A stretch of DNA of 64,000 nucleotides from Branchiostoma floridae (Eukaryota > Chordata > Leptocardii > Amphioxiformes > Branchiostomatidae). The notes beneath the pieces are model-generated. The model was not told where the DNA came from. It saw nothing but the letters and a program-made list of their open reading frames with translations, and did no database searches. Made by a program: the position numbers and the translations under genes. Below, piece after piece: positions 1 to 10,740 of this stretch. The DNA lies in contig NC_049993.1 in the NCBI RefSeq assembly GCF_000003815.2, forward strand, positions 11,689,436-11,753,435. Direction: 5' to 3'. Position 1 is the first letter of the stretch; each line of letters starts with the position of its first letter.

Positions 1-330
1 TGACAGCCTTTGGGAATGAAGGATAAGACCCCCAGTTGCTTAAGGCCCCCTCTCACTTGACGTGCGGCACGCTTGCGGCATTGCTGCGTTCGTTCATTGC
101 GTCACTGTTTTGTTGTTTTCTTCGATTTTTTATGATTCAGATATTGCGCAATACGTAAAAGTATAACATAAAAGAAGACAAAATATACAACAAGTAAGAA
201 AATTCGTTCTTTATCTCTGAAATTCGTTGAGCATCTTCCGAACGCAGCAATGCCGCAAGCGTGCCGCACGTCAAGTGAGAGGGGGCCTTAAGCAACTGGG
301 GGTCTTATCCTTCATCCCCAAAGGCTGTCA
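1..330. repeat. Foldback (inverted-repeat) element with 92-bp arms
   Basis: Positions 1-92 and 239-330 are reverse complements with one mismatch, separated by 146 bp of AT-rich DNA. The arms are GC-rich while the core is not, which is typical of a foldback MITE. The left edge coincides with the window start, so the element may be longer. No transposase reading frame is visible; open frames inside the arms are shadows of the palindrome. Confidence 0.85.
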
Positions 331-1244
331 TAAGCAAGGCTATAGCATCAGCATAGAATTTCCGCTGCAATATCAAGGAAAGTTGCCAGGAGGCCCAAAG
401 TCAATGCGACCTTTATCGGTTCAAGGCCTACCCACATACATAATGTTGTCACAATTCATCACAATAGCTTCTTGTATTATGTTGACCATTTAGGTCAAGA
501 ACAAAGACACACGCAATTTAAACACACTCATAGACGCACAGTACACAATACTATATTCACAGAAGTATAAAGGAGCTTTACCTCTATAACAAAGATCTAG
601 CTATCTTCGTAAAAGACCTCTTACATTACATTCCTGTTCCCCAGTGCCCGAGAAACAAAGAAATAGAAGCTACTGTAACGCTCATCTTACTATGAGCCAT
701 TTGTTCGATTTCGAAAAAATCTATGCAGACATAGTTTGAAAAAAAGATTGAATGTGTGGTAAACCGACTTAGCTAGCCTCGCTTTTAAGCCAGTTTATGG
801 AAACATCCAGTCAAATCAAATTAAAAAGGGCATTTTTTAAGGGGAAGGTGTGGACCATGCCGATTAGATTACGTCATATTGTCTAGGGTGATTGAACTCA
901 CAGCAAGCAAGATCCTTCAGGACAGGCCGCGGGAAGGATACGTTATACAAAAGGTCGGACATCGCATAAGGGAAGACAGCAAATGATTACATCAGGATAG
1001 CCTGGATTCTTGTCTTGTTCGCTTTGGTACCTGGGTAGCGACGTTTGAGAAGCCGACCAATGTGAACAACCACCTCTGGCTGGACTCCGGGCTACATCAG
1101 GATGAAAGTCGAGGAGGGAAATTGCATAAGACAGTGATAGAACGTATAGAATGTATCGAAAGGGTGAAAGAAAATATTGACGTATGAATGGAAAAACACA
1201 TGTACACAAGCTGTTACATCAAGATTTACCCCCTAAAGCCTACA
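331..1244. other. Gene-free stretch
   Basis: AT-rich sequence with no convincing reading frame, RNA gene or repeat that I can support. Confidence 0.5.
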
Positions 1245-1424
1245 ACATTTCCACACTGGGGCCCGGCCGGGCAATGTCGTAAACGAAAGGTATGATATAA
1301 AAGACACCAAACTACACAAGACGTAAGGAGAATAGTCATGGGCATTACTTGTGTATATTTTTACGAATACCTCTCTGTTTTCCGTTTCCACAAACAGCCC
1401 GGCCGGGTCCCGTTTTGGAAATGT
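1245..1424. repeat. 180-bp foldback element with CCCGGCCGGG arms
   Basis: The 28-bp arms at 1245-1272 and 1397-1424 are inverted repeats with 24 of 28 matches. Each carries ACATTTCC at the outer end and a GCCCGGCCGGG palindrome at the inner end. The right arm plus flank (1383-1429) recurs with few changes at 23328-23374, which shows that this is a dispersed family. Confidence 0.65.
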
Positions 1425-1429
1425 GACGT

Positions 1430-4212
1430 TAGCTAAGTCAAATATGGCCGATGAACCATCAGTTTGAAACTGTTTTTCTCGCTCGTTCCAAACGTTGTTA
1501 ATGTTGGCTGGAAACTCTGACTGTTTACTTACGTTGCCAACAACTGATCTTTTATTTCGTTCTTTCTTCTTTCTGGCGCTTTGTTTCGGGCTATTTGTTT
1601 CTCTGATACATACGGTTTACACTGTACACAGCAACCCTTGTTTCATGTTGTACTGCAACTCGTCTATGCCAATGCGGCATAAATTTGCTATAGTGTGTGT
1701 GGCGTATTTTGTACTGTAATTTTCAGACTTTCCTAAGTGTGTCTTTTGCAGTCATATACGTCGTGTTATGCAAGCAAAATAAGCATTTTAGTGCTATCGT
1801 ATGCTTACCTTGCATAAGCATGGTTCATGGTTAGGTAACAAGTATAGGACAGTACATAAGATTAAGAAGTTACTTGTTAACGGTAGAAATTCCATCAAAT
1901 ACTGTAAAGTCTTGCAAGTATCAAGTCTTGCCCCGTAGAATACGAAGTCTTTTGTGGACTAAATCAGTTCCCTAATATAGTGGTTAAAACACGCTGTATC
2001 TTATACAATTGATGTGCACTAACGTTATGTATATGTCGTCAACACTCCCAAAGCCTATCCCAAGTGAAGTCAGTTTACTTCGGGTCTTCAAAGTCTTAAA
2101 ACTGTCAACTAAACAAAAACTAAACAAAACGATATTTTGTGAACTTCTTAGTATATCCTATGGTTAGTCCTGTGTGTATAGGCTACAGGAACGCTTGATG
2201 TTTTCGACGTCGCCGTACACAGTAGTCAAATCTTCAGGTACAACCGTCAGTGGGGGGTGGATCCTTTAATCCCCGGCCATGTCATGGCGAAACGTGATTT
2301 CGTAAGACGCCACAACTGACAGGTTGACAGGATCCATTCAAGTGTTTTCTTTGCACGGGGCTATCTTATCACGTTGTTCAGTTTGACTTCGAAGATTCTG
2401 TTCAATATTTGTCTGCATTCCGCTAAGTGAGCAAAAAAAACAAGCTCGTGGTTTTCTGAGATGGCATATTGCTGTTTGTTTTAGGTAAATACACCGGTCT
2501 CTACCAGGGTTGTGGTCTGGATTTTCTCAACTTCTACCGTCGCCTTCTTAGACCATACAATTTTTTACCAGCATAAACCAGGGGACTGAGGCAGAATTTC
2601 CTCGGGGATATGTTGGCCCTGTTGCCGACGAACTGGCGTTTGTAGGCCCTGGTAACAGACTGGCTTCCACGTTACAAATGATAACAGTATAAAGTGTTTT
2701 GTATTGGTCGCAATCGATGTCATGTTTGCCACATTGTTATGTTCGTTAGATACACCATTATTCAACTACTTAAACTGTATACTCTTGTTGTAAACAACAC
2801 ACACGCCACGTCGTAATCAATAAGTTTGTAACCGATTTATTCCAAACAGTTCGTGCTCATAGTTCGTGCTCATGTATATCCTTGGTATGAAAAGTCTGAC
2901 ATGGTTTGAATGTTATTGCAATATAACACTGGATTATTTGACAAACACTGAGGCATTAATGTATGTTATTGTTGCACATTGTTTTGATGAATTAGTGGCC
3001 GATTTCAAAAACAATCAACACGTTTTGTTAGCCGATCGATGGAACGTGTAACCTGCTGCCCCTCTATACTACATGTCAATGTCATAAACTTACAATTTGT
3101 CGTATCAATACGTCTACGTGTAGCATAGCGGAACCCATTATCGTGCGGTACCCATTATCGTCCACTTTGGGTCATGTCAACATGTCAAGGTGTATCATGC
3201 GAAAGTCAGTTCTTATGAGCAATATTGGACAACATATGTATGATCCATTGTTACAGGATAAGCGTTGATAATTGTGAAAGAGTTGTTCTTTCTTTCTTTG
3301 TATGGTTCACACATTTGGCTATATCTGCGAGTTTCAAGATAAATGACGTTATGAATAATCGGACGATACAAAATGGGTACCACTATCTTACCTCTACTGA
3401 CCGCATCCATTTAATCACATTTCTTACACAAGAAAATGCTCATTTCTTCGAGATTTTGTACAAGACATTAGATATGCCATGATATGCACATTTCATATTA
3501 AAAATAAATTAACTTCAGATTATAACTACTATAGGGTACTTAAATGATATGGCTGAAATACATAGCGACCACCAAAACTGTACAAATCAACAAGGCTCAA
3601 TACGAGCATACAATTCCATGTAACGACCAACCACAGTGATTCTTACTCCAAGATCTGCTGCACCATTGGCACAATATTTTGACAACAACATATATGTAGA
3701 CCTGTTCGTTATAAATGGTTGCTACGTGTACAGGTGTGCAAATCAAGTCGCTGAATATCGTAATGGCTTTATGGTGTCTGACCATGCGCCAAAGCAACAG
3801 TGCTTCTCGGAATGAATCATTGTGCAATCATTTCTACAATGTTGGAAAATTTACAGTGTGTTTTCCATCTGGTAGGTTGTGTATATCATACGGAAATCGT
3901 AAACCCACGCGTAGCGAGTCAGTCGGCCATAACACATATTTGCGGTCTGGTTGGTAATCTTGTAACTTGGCGGCCTTCCAAATGTCGCGAACAAAACACA
4001 TGGCTTCCAAAACATTTCGCTGCGATGTCTCAATGAACACGTAACAAACTTTCAAGACTTATTTTTTAAATAAAAATTCTGTTATTGCTATCATTTTAGT
4101 CCACGTTGTAACCATTTGAAGTTCTAAAGAATGTTCCTAAACTGTGATACATACAACGTAAATCAAGAGCACTAGTATACAAACAGATGTTACAACTTAA
4201 AAAGCGCCATAG
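1430..4212. other. Gene-free stretch
   Basis: Short open frames occur on both strands, for example overlapping ones at 3715-4055, but none has an ATG in good context, splice sites or a recognisable domain. A short direct repeat of the motif ACCCATTATCGT lies near 3133-3158. Nothing else is supportable. Confidence 0.45.
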
Positions 4213-4849
4213 TTACTGTGTACTAGTGCGCATTCTGAGATATCTGCAGTCCTTCAGTTTTTCTAACTCCCTTGCAAAACTGTTGTCCACAGACTCACCG
4301 TCAATCGCAACTTTTCTCGTTCTGATGTTGTCCAGGGCCACGTCGGTATGGCGCTTTTTGCCGATGAAGTTCTTGTGTTTTTCCATGACACAGATGACAC
4401 ACGGACAGTCTTTGACCTGCGCTCCGCCGTACGATTTCGGGTTCCGATGTGCGAGGGGCTCTTCTGGAGTATAACTCCTCGGGAGTAAGGCAGGACTTCT
4501 GGGCGGACTAGTCCTCTCACACCCCACCAGGTCAGCTAGACTGGTGTGTTTCCGCTGTAGTGTTGGCCCTTGAGAAGCCGGAATTGGATTGTCGGAAGCC
4601 CGTAAGTTAGCGACTTGTTTGTGTAACGGTAGCGGATCGGGAAGGTCTCCATCCCCGGCCTTGGTCCCGCTAGCTTCCGCTTCCAAGTTATCTACAACCC
4701 CGGAGAAGGTGTTGGAGCGCTTCCNNNNNNNNNNNNNNNNNNNNNNNNNNNNNNNNNNNNNNNNNNNNNNNNNNNNNNNNNNNNNNNNNNNNNNNNNNNN
4801 NNNNNNNNNNNNNNNNNNNNNNNNAACCCCTCCTGGGTTCTCAAAACAC
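4213..4849 (-). CDS. Unrecognised protein, C-terminal part, interrupted by an assembly gap
   Basis: I do not recognise the family. On the minus strand a frame is open from the gap to a TAA stop at 4213, giving about 169 residues after the gap. It starts with a Ser/Asp/Pro-rich, probably disordered stretch containing SPPRSPALLPRS-like Ser-Pro motifs. A more ordered tail follows, with a CPCVIC cysteine cluster and then a Lys/Arg/Asp-rich segment ending in KDCRYLRMRTSTQ. Base composition is clearly more GC-rich than the surroundings, which supports real coding. No ATG is visible in frame upstream of the gap. Either the start lies inside the gap, or the exon begins at a possible acceptor (TTGCAG) just above 4849. 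The gap length of 100 is probably a placeholder, so continuity of the frame through it is not assured. It could be a terminal exon or most of an intronless gene. Confidence 0.5.
4725..4824. other. Assembly gap of 100 N
   Basis: Run of exactly 100 N, the usual placeholder for a gap of unknown size. It falls inside the minus-strand coding frame that ends at 4213. Confidence 0.95.
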
Positions 4850-4917
4850 CTGCAAGTTGATACTTTCAAAATGTTTCTACCTCCACTCCAATACACTCAC
4901 AAGGCCGTCACACACAG

Positions 4918-5110
4918 CCAATCGCGAAGAAAGCGGGGCCGTTTGTGTTGCTAATAGTTCTGCCGCTCTGAGCAGAACGCCACTGGCTTTCAATGGCCGG
5001 ACGTGCACTTTGTCCCGTTCCTGTCAAAGACTGTTGTCACAAAGCCTCCTGCTTGTCCAATTAGAGTGGTTGACTTTACTAGCTTGACTAAAGTGCGCGG
5101 GCCACGGAGT
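4918..5110. promoter_or_regulatory. Possible promoter of the gene ending at 4213
   Basis: The stretch immediately upstream (in the minus direction) of the coding frame is more GC- and CpG-rich than its surroundings. It holds two CCAAT boxes, at 4918-4922 and 5057-5061. This placement would fit a promoter, with the start codon inside the gap. No TATA box was seen. This is inference from motif content only. Confidence 0.3.
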
Positions 5111-6787
5111 CACGCCCCCAGCACAATTAGTGCCACCCGGGGACCGTTATCTAAGTTACGGACGACAAATATCATTCTAATGGTTCAGTAAGCTGTGAAC
5201 GGTGTACATAGGAGAGATAACACCCCCAGGTACATCAGCTGACACCTGTTGGTCAATCGTTTAAAATTCCTAGACAGAAGTTAAGATGTTTAAACGTTTA
5301 TGCACTAGTACTGTATATGTTAGTAAGGTTGACATTTTAGAAAGCAGCTGACAATAGTAAACGTTAATGTTACATTTTTTATTAATTCTTTTGTCAGACA
5401 CTGATTACGTTTAAGTAAGATTGATCACGTAAACAACTGTATTGCGTACAGATCCAAACAAACAACAATAACAAACACGTGTTTTACTGAGAAAGCGAAC
5501 GGGATTTCTTATCTTGTATTCACAAGGAGATTGTCTCTGACCAAACATATTTTGCCCGAAGTTGTGCCCGGTCAGAGGATTAGTCGGTAACAGTTCCTGC
5601 TCGAGTGGGAGGTTGCGACGCTACAATAACATTCACATTATTAGTGTACGTCACCCGAACAACAGGGCAAGGCTTTAAACTAGTGACAGTTGTGCCAAGC
5701 AAAAAATCTTAGCGTGTGATCAAGCCAAGGGGCACGGCATAGGGATGTCTTGCCATCCCCGTCCGCTAAGCATTTGTTACAGTTTTTGATAGCCGATCTC
5801 TCTAGCTATAGCTGTAGCCTGAACCCCGCGCACCAGGTGCGACAATAGACCTGGGCGGGCGGGAAACTCTCCAGTACCGTAGACATCACTGCAAACCCTC
5901 GATAGGCATGTACCAGGCTAATAAATCTCTACGTGCAAAAAGGAAACAACAAAACCCTCCACCACCCTTAAGGAGAGTTTAAGTGCAACCAAAAGCCCCT
6001 TGAAATCCTTGAGTTCCATTAAGGCCCCCTTAGTGAAAAGGGCTTATATAAACATTATTAATTCCTTATTGACGCCGTAGCTACATGTACATGTACGCTA
6101 GTAAGAAATGTCATTGTTGGTGTGGTATGTTTGCTCGTGGCTTTGCCGGGCCGGTTTGTGAGGTAGCCCGGCCGCTGTACCTGCGTCATGGCCACAGGGC
6201 ATCAATCATGTAGCATGGACAGATATTGGACACTAATCGTGCGGAACGACAAAGAAACGTGATGGAAAAAGTTCCGTGTTTGAAGGTGTTTCAGCCGAGT
6301 GGGGTGGGGGGCGAGCTGGCCGCCATTACAGCTTCACGTTAAAGTTACAGTGTTAGGGTTGCATCAGAATTCTGTATCTGTACATATAGCCCTTCTGTGT
6401 AACACACCAGCCTCTTAGGGTCTCAAGCATTGAAAGTAAGGCCACAGCAAGTAAATTTTATGGATGGCATCCGCGCACGCATTGATTTTCGCCTGATTTC
6501 AGAAAAAAAAAACAAGATTTTTTTTATTCAGAGTCGGTGACTTTGTCTATATTTATATTAGCTTAATCTTGCAAAGAGCAATCCGCTCTAAGGATATAAT
6601 ATTTAAGGGTTGATTAAGTGTGATCCCGGATAGAGGATTCATTATCACAACAAGATGCTAATATCCAAGCAGATGTGGTGGAAGGTCGTAACGTTTTCTA
6701 ACTTCCTCGCTACTCTGACTGTCCCTCACACCCCACATCTGATTGTGGATGGGAATTCATTACGCAAGCAGAGACCACTACTGCTCC
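5111..6787. other. Gene-free stretch
   Basis: No coding frame above background. A small GC-rich hairpin (GCCGGGCC...GGTAGCCCGGC) lies near 6147-6174. Otherwise nothing supportable. Confidence 0.45.
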
Positions 6788-7275
6788 TGTAGGCTATATA
6801 AATATATAAAAGGTGTTGTTGAGCGTTGCTGTATGTTTAAACATCTCACATTACGTTTTCTGTAGTTCTCTACAATAGAGGCGAAACTTGTTTTTCCTTA
6901 TCGACGTAATGTACTTGTAGGCTATATAAATGGTGTTTTTGAGTCTAGCTGTAACTTTAAACATCTCACGTGACGTTTTGTGTAACCATCAACAATATAG
7001 AAGAGACTTGTTGTTTCCCTGTTGAAGTAATTTGTACTTGAAGGTTATATGAAAAGTGCTTTTTTAGTGTAGATGTATGTTTAAACATCTCACATGTCGT
7101 TTTGTGTAACCATCTACAATAGAGAAGAGGTTTGTTGTTTCCCTGTCGAAGTAAATGTACTGCTATATAAGAGGCGTTAACGTTGTTGAGTGTGTAAGTT
7201 TAAACATCTCATATGACGTTTTGTGTAACTCTCTACAATAGAGGCGAAACTTGTTATTTCCCTGTCGACGTAATG
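6788..7275. repeat. Minisatellite: four diverged units of about 122 bp
   Basis: Four consecutive units begin near 6790, 6918, 7042 and 7162. Each contains a GGCTATATAAA-like sequence, then TTTAAACATCTCA, then CGTTTTGTGTAAC, a CTACAATAGAG-like stretch and TTGTTTCCCTGTCGA. The units differ by scattered substitutions and small indels, so the array is old. No reading frame runs through it. Confidence 0.8.
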
Positions 7276-7584
7276 AGACAAACAGCTCGACGCAATGTGC
7301 ATGACAAATGTCTTCACGCGAAACGAAGCATTACAAACTGGTGCGCACTCGCTTTGTTATGACATACGTAAAGGCAAACCACATCAAAGAAACTTGGGCA
7401 AGTAAATGTTTTTGAAAAGAATCTATGTTCCAAAATTTTGAAAACATGAAGGAATAGTAAACATTATAATGACGCATATGTAGGCGAGGATCATCAATCA
7501 AAAGTGATTTTTGTTGACACTCTAGAAATATGTACTCTAGATCTACCATCCTAACCCAGGATTCAAGTTAAGCGGCGTTTATGC

Positions 7585-7674
7585 GCGTATATATTCGTCC
7601 GTATAAGGTCCGTGAGGAGCCTGGTAGAGGGTCCTACTGCCATACGGACCTCATACGGACTTGAATGTATACGC
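7585..7674. repeat. Imperfect hairpin of about 90 bp
   Basis: The left arm 7585-7614 and right arm 7641-7674 are imperfect reverse complements. The shared cores are GTCCGTAT and AGGTCCGT, and the arms end in GCGTATA / TATACGC. It looks like a small MITE or foldback remnant in otherwise gene-free DNA between 7276 and 8136. Confidence 0.5.
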
Positions 7675-8136
7675 ACGTGTAATTCCTGCGTTATTAGACT
7701 GTTCATTGTCGCTTCCTAAGCAGTATCTCACTGGGCTGCCAAAAGTACGAAAGACATTCGTTCCAATTTGTCAGCTTAAATCGCGACCTTTTTTTTAATT
7801 TAAGAAAACAATCTCAATTTTCTAACTGTGTGTTCTCTCATGTTAGCTTATTTCTGTAACACGAACCATCGAGCAAGATAGGGAATCGAGGAAGCCCTTA
7901 TGAATCCCCGAAGAAGGCCGGTAACAAGGATTAATGCTTCATCCAGTGAGTCCTTTCCAAAAATACAACATCCGGACGGCGGAAGCGAATCCAGATATAA
8001 ACGGCTTACTGTTTGATGGGGTTTTGAAGCGGATGGCAGGCAAAAGAACCCTTGTTCTCAACCACAATCACGTTGGCTTTATATTGTCGTGTGATCTCAT
8101 ACTTGCAAGATGCTACAGTATAAACCACCAGGGGTA

Positions 8137-8942
8137 CGTTTTGGTACTCTCCAAGCAGAGGTTAGGCTCCGGCTNNNNNNNNNNNNNNNNNNNNNNNNNN
8201 NNNNNNNNNNNNNNNNNNNNNNNNNNNNNNNNNNNNNNNNNNNNNNNNNNNNNNNNNNNNNNNNNNNNNNNNNNNNNNNNNNNNNNNNNNNNNNNNNNNN
8301 NNNNNNNNNNNNNNNNNNNNNNNNNNNNNNNNNNNNNNNNNNNNNNNNNNNNNNNNNNNNNNNNNNNNNNNNNNNNNNNNNNNNNNNNNNNNNNNNNNNN
8401 NNNNNNNNNNNNNNNNNNNNNNNNNNNNNNNNNNNNNNNNNNNNNNNNNNNNNNNNNNNNNNNNNNNNNNNNNNNNNNNNNNNNNNNNNNNNNNNNNNNN
8501 NNNNNNNNNNNNNNNNNNNNNNNNNNNNNNNNNNNNNNNNNNNNNNNNNNNNNNNNNNNNNNNNNNNNNNNNNNNNNNNNNNNNNNNNNNNNNNNNNNNN
8601 NNNNNNNNNNNNNNNNNNNNNNNNNNNNNNNNNNNNNNNNNNNNNNNNNNNNNNNNNNNNNNNNNNNNNNNNNNNNNNNNNNNNNNNNNNNNNNNNNNNN
8701 NNNNNNNNNNNNNNNNNNNNNNNNNNNNNNNNNNNNNNNNNNNNNNNNNNNNNNNNNNNNNNNNNNNNNNNNNNNNNNNNNNNNNNNNNNNNNNNNNNNN
8801 NNNNNNNNNNNNNNNNNNNNNNNNNNNNNNNNNNNNNNNNNNNNNNNNNNNNNNNNNNNNNNNNNNNACAAAATAGAAAGCCCGATAAAAACGACTAAAA
8901 AAACAGCCGGAGCCTAACCTCTGCTTGGAGAGTACGTTTTGG
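8137..8942. mobile_element. DNA transposon or MITE with perfect 30-bp TIRs and 8-bp target duplication, interior unsequenced
   Basis: The ends 8145-8174 and 8905-8934 are perfect 30-bp inverted repeats starting TACTCTCCAAGCAGAGG. They are flanked by the direct repeat CGTTTTGG at 8137-8144 and 8935-8942, an 8-bp target-site duplication as made by hAT-type transposases. Nearly all of the interior is a 693-N gap (8175-8867), so it is unknown whether a transposase is encoded. The first 15-17 bases of the TIR match those of a 120-bp element at 10872-10991. Superfamily assignment is inference from TSD length only. Confidence 0.8.
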
Positions 8943-9955
8943 TTCGCTTTGTTATACAAGCAACCAGGTTTACACCGGGTTTACATTGTGATCGTGCACA
9001 AGCGCCGCCTAGCGCCTGCAATATACAGATGAGTAAATAAAATATATTTCAAACATGTAAGGGTTGCGGGCTATCAAGAAAACAAGGGCATTCGGAAATC
9101 GTTACAATCTTCCCTCCCCATATCTGCTTGGGGATATCATCTTTGATCCCCTTGCTCTGACCATGCCTTGTTTTAACTAAGAGTCTGTTCATGCCTACCT
9201 GTAACGGATTTGAATATAAAATCATGATATACCTTTATTTCGTACTTTGTGTAATAGTTTCTGCCATGCATTGTACCGTGTACAATTGTAAATTTAATTA
9301 ATTCTATGTTGACCACCCAAAATAAGCTATAAAATCCTAGGCACATATAGCAGCGTGTGCTTAGACTATATTTATATTCTTATCTTTAATTAGTTTGTGA
9401 TACATTGTATTATTCTTTAGATCTATTTATCTATTTTTCAATAGCTATTTTCATCTGTATATCTATGTAAAATTGCATACATACTTCTATTTTCGAATGG
9501 TTTTCTGTTTAGATACCATTTCATCTACATAACAAATTTACCTATCTTTAAATATCACTTTTTCTTTTCATCATTGCAGATCTAGATTTTCAGTTGAGCA
9601 ATCAAGAGACGCTGGTTCATCTAGTGTAAATAGTCTCACATCATTGAGTACCCCTTGTATAAAACGATTAACGAATTCCAACTGCTTTAGTTTTGATGTT
9701 CTTTTTCTATTAGACCGTTTCTTTCTACATCAAAGCGTGCGGATCTGAGGAGGGTGCATAGCCGGGAGATAGTCGCGGAATCACATCTTGAGTTCTGAAA
9801 TTAGGCGCTCGAGGCTTGCGAGTATTGCAATTAGGGGCTTAGAAGTGCCACAAAAAACCTCTCAAGTTAGTAATTGGCTCATGAATTGATTTCGTTGAAA
9901 TTATGTTTGTGCCTCGAGATCTCTGTCTCTGTCTCGCTGTCTGTCTTATTGCAGA
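8943..9955. other. Gene-free stretch left of a gap
   Basis: AT-rich DNA with no supportable gene. An AGCGCCGCCTAGCG sequence at 9001-9014 resembles a CTCF-type core. A CTCTGTCT-type simple sequence lies immediately before the gap, around 9920-9950. Confidence 0.4.
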
Positions 9956-10055
9956 NNNNNNNNNNNNNNNNNNNNNNNNNNNNNNNNNNNNNNNNNNNNN
10001 NNNNNNNNNNNNNNNNNNNNNNNNNNNNNNNNNNNNNNNNNNNNNNNNNNNNNNN
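9956..10055. other. Assembly gap, probable site of a missing receptor copy
   Basis: Run of 100 N. The sequence that begins right after it matches the receptor 3' flank starting about 65 bp after the stop codon of the receptor at 14326-15459. The coding part of another receptor copy would therefore be expected inside this gap. See the entry at 10056. Confidence 0.7.
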
Positions 10056-10740
10056 CTATGGACTTTTGTTCACCTCACAAAACTACTGAATTGTTAATAT
10101 TGTACAGTTATTTTCCTTCTTTCAAATCAATAGGCTAATATGATGATACTTTTTGTATTTTGAGGATGAGTATGTTTTGTATACGTCCTGGTAAAACAAT
10201 TTTGCAAATGTCTTTGATATATTTGATCAGATAAATTAATGTTGGTAGCACAAGCACCATTTAAGTTAATGTCAGATTTTTGAGTTGATAAGAGAATAAA
10301 CAGATTTCTTGTCATTCACAGCTCATGTTTTACAAGTGTAGTTCCTGTGTGAGTGACAAGTATGTGAGTGTGAGTTAGCCATATTTTCAATGCGACCGAA
10401 GCCTCCGGGCCGGAGCCTAGTTCGTTCTCTTTTCGGGCTGCTGTGTTCTGATTTCTATAAATGTTGTAATCTCTATCAGACAAACTACGTTGGTTGTGGG
10501 GAGAATAGTTTAGCAAGGTTTGATTTTGAAAGTTAACCTTAGCGTGGACTCACTCTCCGGCTAAGTATTCCCCTTTTTCTTAATTCTACGAACCTTACCC
10601 CGTAGGAAGGCCTGGTGGAGGCTATAGGCTACTAATGCTGTATAAATAGAATACAGTTACTTACTTAGTCGAAAACTATGAATTTTGAAAGCCGGGCCAC
10701 CCGCGCAAAGTCAGTCCACCCACGCGGAGCCTGTTTGAGA
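10056..10740. repeat. Receptor 3' flank, orphan copy
   Basis: This segment aligns over its whole length with 15523-16200 and more loosely with 19622-20170, the regions downstream of the two receptor genes. Shared landmarks are CTATGGACTT, TTTTGAGGATGAG, TATACGTCCTGGT, GAGAATAAACAGAT and GTGTGAGTTAGCCAT. A candidate poly(A) signal AATAAA at 10295-10300 is conserved at the same place in all three copies. No receptor is present upstream before the gap. Confidence 0.8.

Noticed and set aside
3715-4055. Overlapping open frames on both strands
   Set aside because: Three frames are open at once, none starts with a well-placed ATG, none has a recognisable domain, and codon composition gives no preference.
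8110-8898. Long open frames across 8175-8867
   Set aside because: They consist of N and exist only because N creates no stop codons; the same holds for 37416-38142.
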